Assembly (NCBI GenBank): GCA_023398375.1
Contig: JAEWSH010000084.1
Span: 1-64,000 of the forward strand
Reading direction: 5' to 3'
Length of the DNA: 64,000 bases
Source of the DNA: Bacillota bacterium
GTDB taxonomy: Bacteria; Bacillota; Clostridia; Lachnospirales; Lachnospiraceae
The notes beneath the pieces were generated by a model. The model saw nothing but the letters and a program-made list of their open reading frames with translations. It made no database searches and was not told the origin of the DNA. Shown one piece after another: positions 60,701 through 64,000 of the stretch (position 1 is the stretch's first letter; the number at the start of each line of letters is the position of its first letter). The position numbers were made by a program, and so were the translations under genes.

Positions 60701-61272
60701 ATACGGTATGGGTTTTCTTCCGTCAGATCGAAAATATCGATAATGCCGCCGCGGATACTGAACTGTCCCGGTGCCTCCACCTGATAATTCTTTTCATATC
60801 CCATTTCTACTAATTTGGCAGCAAGATAATTCTCGTCCACTTCCGTCTCTTTATCTATCGTTATGACATGATTTTCCAAAACTGTAAGAGGCACTTGTGG
60901 TGTCATCAGACTATCAAAAGTAGTAATAATTGTACATGGTCTTTTTTCCAATATCTTGCGGAAACACTTCATCCGTTCTGCTACTAGTTGATTCCCATGA
61001 ATATCAGCCTGATAAAATATCAAATCTTTTGCAGGAAATACAATCACATTTGTATCATAAAATTTATAATCTTCATATATTTCTTTTGATTTCATCTCAC
61101 TAAAAGTAACAATGATCTTAAAATTAAAACCACCGCTAAGCCCATAAATCATATGCAATTTTTGTGAGTCAACACAGCCTGTTAATGCAATGCTACAATT
61201 ATCCTGCTGTATTGCACCCGCAATCTGCTCAAATTCTCCCATCTCCCATAAAGGAGTCCGTAATGCCTTCAC
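57736..61272 (-). CDS. mfd: transcription-repair coupling factor
   Basis: A 1178-residue Mfd. The UvrB-like part fills 1-340, the RNA-polymerase interaction domain (CarD-like) starts near 500 (KVGDYVVHESHGLGVYQGIE), the helicase has GDVGYGKTEVAIRAA (Walker A) and DEEQRFGV, then GRVGRSNRTAYAFL and the C-terminal inhibitory domain. It removes stalled RNA polymerase and recruits UvrA. A run of nine Lys (about 483-491) is unusual but lies in a linker. Complete, typical length. Confidence 0.97.
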   Translation of the reverse strand: MKALRTPLWEMGEFEQIAGAIQQDNCSIALTGCVDSQKLHMIYGLSGGFNFKIIVTFSEMKSKEIYEDYKFYDTNVIVFPAKDLIFYQADIHGNQLVAERMKCFRKILEKRPCTIITTFDSLMTPQVPLTVLENHVITIDKETEVDENYLAAKLVEMGYEKNYQVEAPGQFSIRGGIIDIFDLTEENPYRIELWGENIESMRSFDILSQRSIEKLQQVVIFPATELILAEEEIRDGLSKIEKDAKIIEKKFRDAFRTEEAHRIQMQWKELQEQVVEFKSYANIESFIKYFYEDTGSLLDFFEGYSTCIFLDEPSKIREHANAVELEFRESMMHRAEKGYILPKQMELLYSTEQTIARLQRCKVIHTSTLDVKNTLMKVEKKFDITAKSVPSYNSSFENLVADLKRYKKNGYRVLLLSGSRTRAKRLAEDLFAEDLICFYSETLERAIMPGEVMVAYGRVLRGFEYPLLKYVVIADSDIFGNEKKKKKKKRIYEGQKIQDFSQLKVGDYVVHESHGLGVYQGIEKVEIDHVIKDYMKIQYRDGGNLYVLATGLDVIQKYASADSKKPKLNKLGTQEWSKTKAKVRSAVGEVAKDLVELYAIRQQKEGFCFGKDTVWQTEFEELFAYEETDDQLLAIEATKSDMESRKIMDRLICGDVGYGKTEVAIRAAFKAVQDSKQVVFLVPTTILAQQHYNTFVQRMKDFPVRIDLMSRFRTPAEQKKTITDLKKGAVDIVIGTHRILSKDMQFKDLGLLIIDEEQRFGVTHKEKIKKLKDDIDVMTLTATPIPRTLHMSLVGIRDMSVLEEPPNDRMPIQTYVMEYNEEMIREAIVRELTRNGQVYYVYNRVNNIADITAIIQNLVPEAVVAFAHGQMNKHELERIMYDFINGEIDVLVSTTIIETGLDISNVNTMIIHDSDNLGLSQLYQLRGRVGRSNRTAYAFLMYKKDKMLKEVAEKRLQAIREFTDLGSGFKIAMRDLEIRGAGNLLGAKQHGHMEAVGYDLYCKMLNEAVKQQKGIQSVEDFNTTIELDVDAYIPPEYILNEVQKLDIYKRIAGIENQMECEDIIEELLDRFGSIPHSVHNLLRISLIRVRAHKLYIVEIQGKNELLKITMKTDAKIDPLKIPILLEHHKNKLQFNIKGVPFFLYRYKKCGVVEKDAEALLKLTEEMLTEMEILIEAKR

Positions 61273-61307
61273 ACTTTATTACCTCTTATCAAACTTATTA
61301 CGCTTTC

Positions 61308-61880
61308 TTACTGCGCTTTCTTATTATACTGATTCATTGCCTCGTCAGTCTTACCACTGATTAAAAGCAGGATAGCTTCTGCAGCCCTATTTCCGCTATC
61401 ATCCATAATCTCTCGTTCGGATTTGTCAAAATGCCCTAAGACATAATCCGCAAGATCATACCCTTTCGGCTTTTCTCCTACACCGATTTTAATTCTTAAG
61501 AATACATCATGTCCCAGATGTGCAATGATATTTTTGATACCATTGTGACCTCCTGCACTTCCTTTTTTACGAATACGGATCTGCCCTACATCCATACTGA
61601 CATCATCATAGATTACAATCAGTTCCTTCTGCTCCTCAATCTTATAATAGTCTATGACAGCTCTTACGCTTTCACCACTTAAGTTCATAAAAGTCCTTGG
61701 CTTTACTAGTATTACCTTTTGTCCACCCACATAACCTTTTCCAATAAATGCTTTATGTTTACTTTCCATGACATTAATGTCATATTTTTCTGCTATTTGA
61801 TCTATTACCTGGAATCCTATATTATGTCTTGTTCCCTCGTAGTCTTTTCCCGGATTTCCTAATCCTACTATTATATACAT
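61308..61880 (-). CDS. pth: peptidyl-tRNA hydrolase
   Basis: A 190-residue Pth from the ATG at 61880, preceded by GGGAG; the ORF is open nine codons further up without a site. MYIIVGLGNPGKDYEGTRHN carries the catalytic histidine (H19-N20 region), followed by FMNLSGESV and IVIYDDVSMDVGQIRIR with the conserved Asp. It frees tRNA from peptidyl-tRNA. It is 36 bp upstream of mfd, the common pth-mfd order of Firmicutes. Confidence 0.96.
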   Translation of the reverse strand: MYIIVGLGNPGKDYEGTRHNIGFQVIDQIAEKYDINVMESKHKAFIGKGYVGGQKVILVKPRTFMNLSGESVRAVIDYYKIEEQKELIVIYDDVSMDVGQIRIRKKGSAGGHNGIKNIIAHLGHDVFLRIKIGVGEKPKGYDLADYVLGHFDKSEREIMDDSGNRAAEAILLLISGKTDEAMNQYNKKAQ

Positions 61881-62017
61881 CACTGCTCCCGCCTGCATGT
61901 ACATCATGCGTATCTTATTTTCAGCTATTATGATACCAGGGTCAAAAGGTCATGCGTTTCATGATTGCATAAAAAAGCATGACTTTGGGACACCTCTTTT
62001 AATAGATTACTAAAATT

Positions 62018-62048
62018 AAAAAGGGATGTCAATTGACATCCCTTTGTT
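62018..62048. terminator. terminator of spoVG
   Basis: AAAGGGATGTC/GACATCCCTTT, an 11-bp perfect stem with an AATT loop; flanked by A- and T-rich bases on both sides. It follows spoVG on the minus strand. Confidence 0.85.
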
Positions 62049-62062
62049 TCGCTATTCGTATT

Positions 62063-62341
62063 CTAAGCTTCTGCGGTTTCCGGCTCTAAAAGTGCTTTTT
62101 CATAACTGTTGAGAATCGTATTCTGAATACTTTCTCTCGTGGAAGAATTAATCGGATGTGCGATATCCCTGTATTCGCCATCGGTTGCCTTTTTACTTGG
62201 CATTGCTATAAATAATCCTTTCTCCCCTTCGATAACTTTGATATCATGAACTACAAATTCATCATCTATCGTTATTGAAACAATGGCTTTCATTTTACCT
62301 TCTTTTGTAATTTTACGCACACGCACGTCAGTAATAGTCAT
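62063..62341 (-). CDS. spoVG: septation regulator SpoVG
   Basis: A 92-residue SpoVG: MTITDVRVRKITKEGKMKAI, DDEFVVHDIKVIEGEKGLFI and MPSKKATDGEYRDIAHPI are the family signature. It is a DNA- and RNA-binding regulator acting in asymmetric septation and stress response. A GGGGG ribosome site lies before the ATG. With spoVT it shows that the host is a spore-forming lineage. Confidence 0.95.
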   Translation of the reverse strand: MTITDVRVRKITKEGKMKAIVSITIDDEFVVHDIKVIEGEKGLFIAMPSKKATDGEYRDIAHPINSSTRESIQNTILNSYEKALLEPETAEA

Positions 62342-62381
62342 TTTGTGTTACCCCCTTGTTTTAGTCATTCGTAGTAGTTTT

Positions 62382-63500
62382 TTAAATTACATATCTTTCA
62401 TTTTTTTCCACTACTATCTTGATGCCATTCTCCCCTTTATGGTAAGAATTTGCGCGTATCGTATCGCGGCTCTCTACGATACAATTCTCAATATGTGTAT
62501 TGTCGCCTATGTAAACATCATTTAAGATAATGGAATTCTTAATATAACAATTATTTCCGATAAACACCTTCTTAAAGATAACAGAATCTTCCACGGTACC
62601 ATTTATAATACATCCGCTCGAAATCAAACTGTTGTGAATCTGTGCTCCCACATTGTACTTAGCTGGCGGCAAATCGTCTACCTTTGAATAGATATCCGGA
62701 TATTGCCGGAAGAAATAGTCTCGAATCTCCGTTTTGAGAAAATCCATATTGGTATCAAAATAATCTTCAACAGTTGCGATATTTCTCCAGTAATCTTTTA
62801 TCTTATAACCATAAATACGTTTCAGATTTTTATAACGGATTAAGATATCTTTTACAAAATCGTGCCTGTCTTCCTCTTCCGACTTTTCAATTAATTCGAT
62901 CAATTGACGCCTTCTGATTACGTAAATACCACATGAGATCGTGTTTGATTTTGCTACAATCGGTTTTTCTTCAAATTCTTCAATCCTGAAATCTTCATTC
63001 ATCTTGACTGTTCCATATCGCTCTACATCTATACCGGACACTATTTCTTTACATACAACCGTTATATCTGCTTTTTTCTCTATATGGTATTCAAGAATCT
63101 TATTATAATCCATCTTATAGACACAGTCTCCAGATGCAATAATGACATATGGTTCATGGCTGTTCTTTAGGAATGAAAGGTTCTGATAGATTGCATCCGC
63201 AGTACCGCGATACCAGTTATTATTCTCCGCTGTTACCGTTGGCGTAAATACATATAATCCTCCCTGCTTACGTCCAAAATCCCACCATTTAGAAGAACTA
63301 AGGTGTTCATTCAGGCTTCTTGCATTATATTGTGTCAGGACCCCCACCTTCTGTATATGAGAATTAGACATACTGCTCAACGCAAAATCAATACTACGAT
63401 AGCTTCCGGCGATCGGCATTGCAGAAATTGCCCTTTTCTGTGACAGTTCTTTCATTCGGTGGTTATTACCACCCGCTAAAATAATTCCTATAGCTCGCAT
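62382..63500 (-). CDS. glgD: glycogen biosynthesis protein GlgD
   Basis: A 372-residue protein with an N-terminal nucleotidyltransferase domain (AIGIILAGGNNHRMKELSQK) and C-terminal left-handed beta-helix hexapeptides (NSLISSGCIINGTVEDSVIF). GlgD is the regulatory or second subunit of ADP-glucose pyrophosphorylase in Firmicutes, acting with GlgC in glycogen synthesis. It overlaps the end of glgC by 13 bp, so the two are cotranslated. Confidence 0.93.
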   Translation of the reverse strand: MRAIGIILAGGNNHRMKELSQKRAISAMPIAGSYRSIDFALSSMSNSHIQKVGVLTQYNARSLNEHLSSSKWWDFGRKQGGLYVFTPTVTAENNNWYRGTADAIYQNLSFLKNSHEPYVIIASGDCVYKMDYNKILEYHIEKKADITVVCKEIVSGIDVERYGTVKMNEDFRIEEFEEKPIVAKSNTISCGIYVIRRRQLIELIEKSEEEDRHDFVKDILIRYKNLKRIYGYKIKDYWRNIATVEDYFDTNMDFLKTEIRDYFFRQYPDIYSKVDDLPPAKYNVGAQIHNSLISSGCIINGTVEDSVIFKKVFIGNNCYIKNSIILNDVYIGDNTHIENCIVESRDTIRANSYHKGENGIKIVVEKNERYVI

Positions 63501-64000
63501 TGTTCATCACCTGCCTTAATTAATGTTTTTCCACTTCCAAGCTTCGCATCAGGATAATCTTCAATGCTCGTGATACCGGCTATTACGGAGTTCTTTCCTA
63601 CTGATATATGCGCTGGAATGATACTTTTCTCGCCAACCGTCACCAGTCCATGATCATAAATATGTGGATCTGCCTCATTAGGCTCTTCTTCTCCTATGCC
63701 AAGATGAACATCATCGCCAATTATTACATTTTCTGCAATAATACCTTTTTCTATTTCACAATTTTCACCGATCATTGTTTCATTCATAATAATGGAATCT
63801 CTGACTATTGTGCCCTCTCCGATCGTAACTCCACAACCGATTACCGAATTCACTACCTTCCCGCATATTGTGGAACCGGCCCCTATAATACTCTTTTCAA
63901 CAACGCTGTTACACGATACGTATTGTGGTGGTAGTGTCAAGCTTCTTGTATAGATTCTCCAATATTCCTCATACAAGTTAAACTCCGGTACAATATCAAT
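63488..64000 (-). CDS. glgC: glucose-1-phosphate adenylyltransferase GlgC, C-terminal part
   Basis: The C-terminal 170 codons; the gene enters from beyond the right edge. LYEEYWRIYTRSLTLPPQYV and the hexapeptide repeats of the left-handed beta-helix (IIGAGSTICGKVVNSVIGCG) are typical of GlgC. The catalytic domain is outside the window. It makes ADP-glucose with GlgD and its stop lies inside the glgD start. Confidence 0.92.
   Translation of the reverse strand: MDIVPEFNLYEEYWRIYTRSLTLPPQYVSCNSVVEKSIIGAGSTICGKVVNSVIGCGVTIGEGTIVRDSIIMNETMIGENCEIEKGIIAENVIIGDDVHLGIGEEEPNEADPHIYDHGLVTVGEKSIIPAHISVGKNSVIAGITSIEDYPDAKLGSGKTLIKAGDEQCEL

Noticed and set aside
61988..61999. TTGGGACACCTC, a half parS-like sequence outside the ICE
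   Set aside because: Only one arm of the palindrome is present and it lies 20 kb outside the element; most likely chance.

Overview
The window looks like the chromosome of a low-GC, spore-forming Clostridia, most likely a gut Lachnospiraceae (Roseburia/Agathobacter-like). The reasons are the AT-rich sequence, the sporulation genes spoVT and spoVG, the paired glgC-glgD genes, collagen-like small proteins, and a plant-arabinan locus with GH51, GH127 and GH2 enzymes. The genus is inference; no rRNA or other marker is present.

Layout. 1-1.9 kb: two collagen-like paralogs (one cut by the window edge), an XRE repressor and a shrunken ImmA/IrrE-like gene, probably phage- or element-derived. 1.97-2.21 kb: a palindromic, RNA-like repeat with a second copy at 47.9-48.2 kb. 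2.2-5.9 kb: chromosomal housekeeping (RNA methyltransferase-like protein, threonine aldolase-like PLP enzyme, membrane GGDEF protein). 6.59-40.45 kb: a 33.86 kb integrative conjugative element (ICE) inside spoVT. 40.6-55.6 kb: arabinan/arabinogalactan use (two GH51 enzymes, GH127, GH2, a sugar ABC transporter, a LacI repressor and an ArsR-type regulator). 55.9-64 kb: cytochrome-b5-like membrane protein, lipoprotein, mfd, pth, spoVG, glgD and the end of glgC.

The ICE carries, from left to right: a large serine recombinase; small membrane and hypothetical proteins; a VirD4 remnant; a hairpin-rich element; an HD-GYP gene; parB-parA with five GTGTCCCAAATTGGGACAC-type palindromes (probable parS); two XRE regulators; a lipoprotein; hicAB; an unannotated type I toxin-antitoxin pair; a collagen-like surface protein; a pCW3-style tcp transfer operon whose likely relaxase is a TcpM-like tyrosine-recombinase protein; a hairpin-rich candidate oriT; HU and a ParA-like protein; a defence-like cargo block (DUF262-AlbA_2 fusion, PD-(D/E)xK protein, and a P-loop/GNAT/ASCH trio); and a Rep-like gene with a DnaA box and AT-rich repeats.

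The main result is the integration site. The 10-bp core AGTGGGTCAC is at 6591-6600 and 40440-40449. It splits spoVT after codon 34 and keeps the reading frame on both sides. The recombinase is therefore fused in frame to the SpoVT GAF domain (732 aa), and the SpoVT DNA-binding start carries a foreign 24-residue tail and a terminator. Joining the two ends on paper rebuilds a 181-aa SpoVT and, on the circle, a 609-aa recombinase ending in that tail. Integration thus appears to swap the C-termini of the sporulation regulator and the recombinase, which would tie the state of the element to sporulation. The exchange is read directly from sequence; the regulatory meaning is inference.
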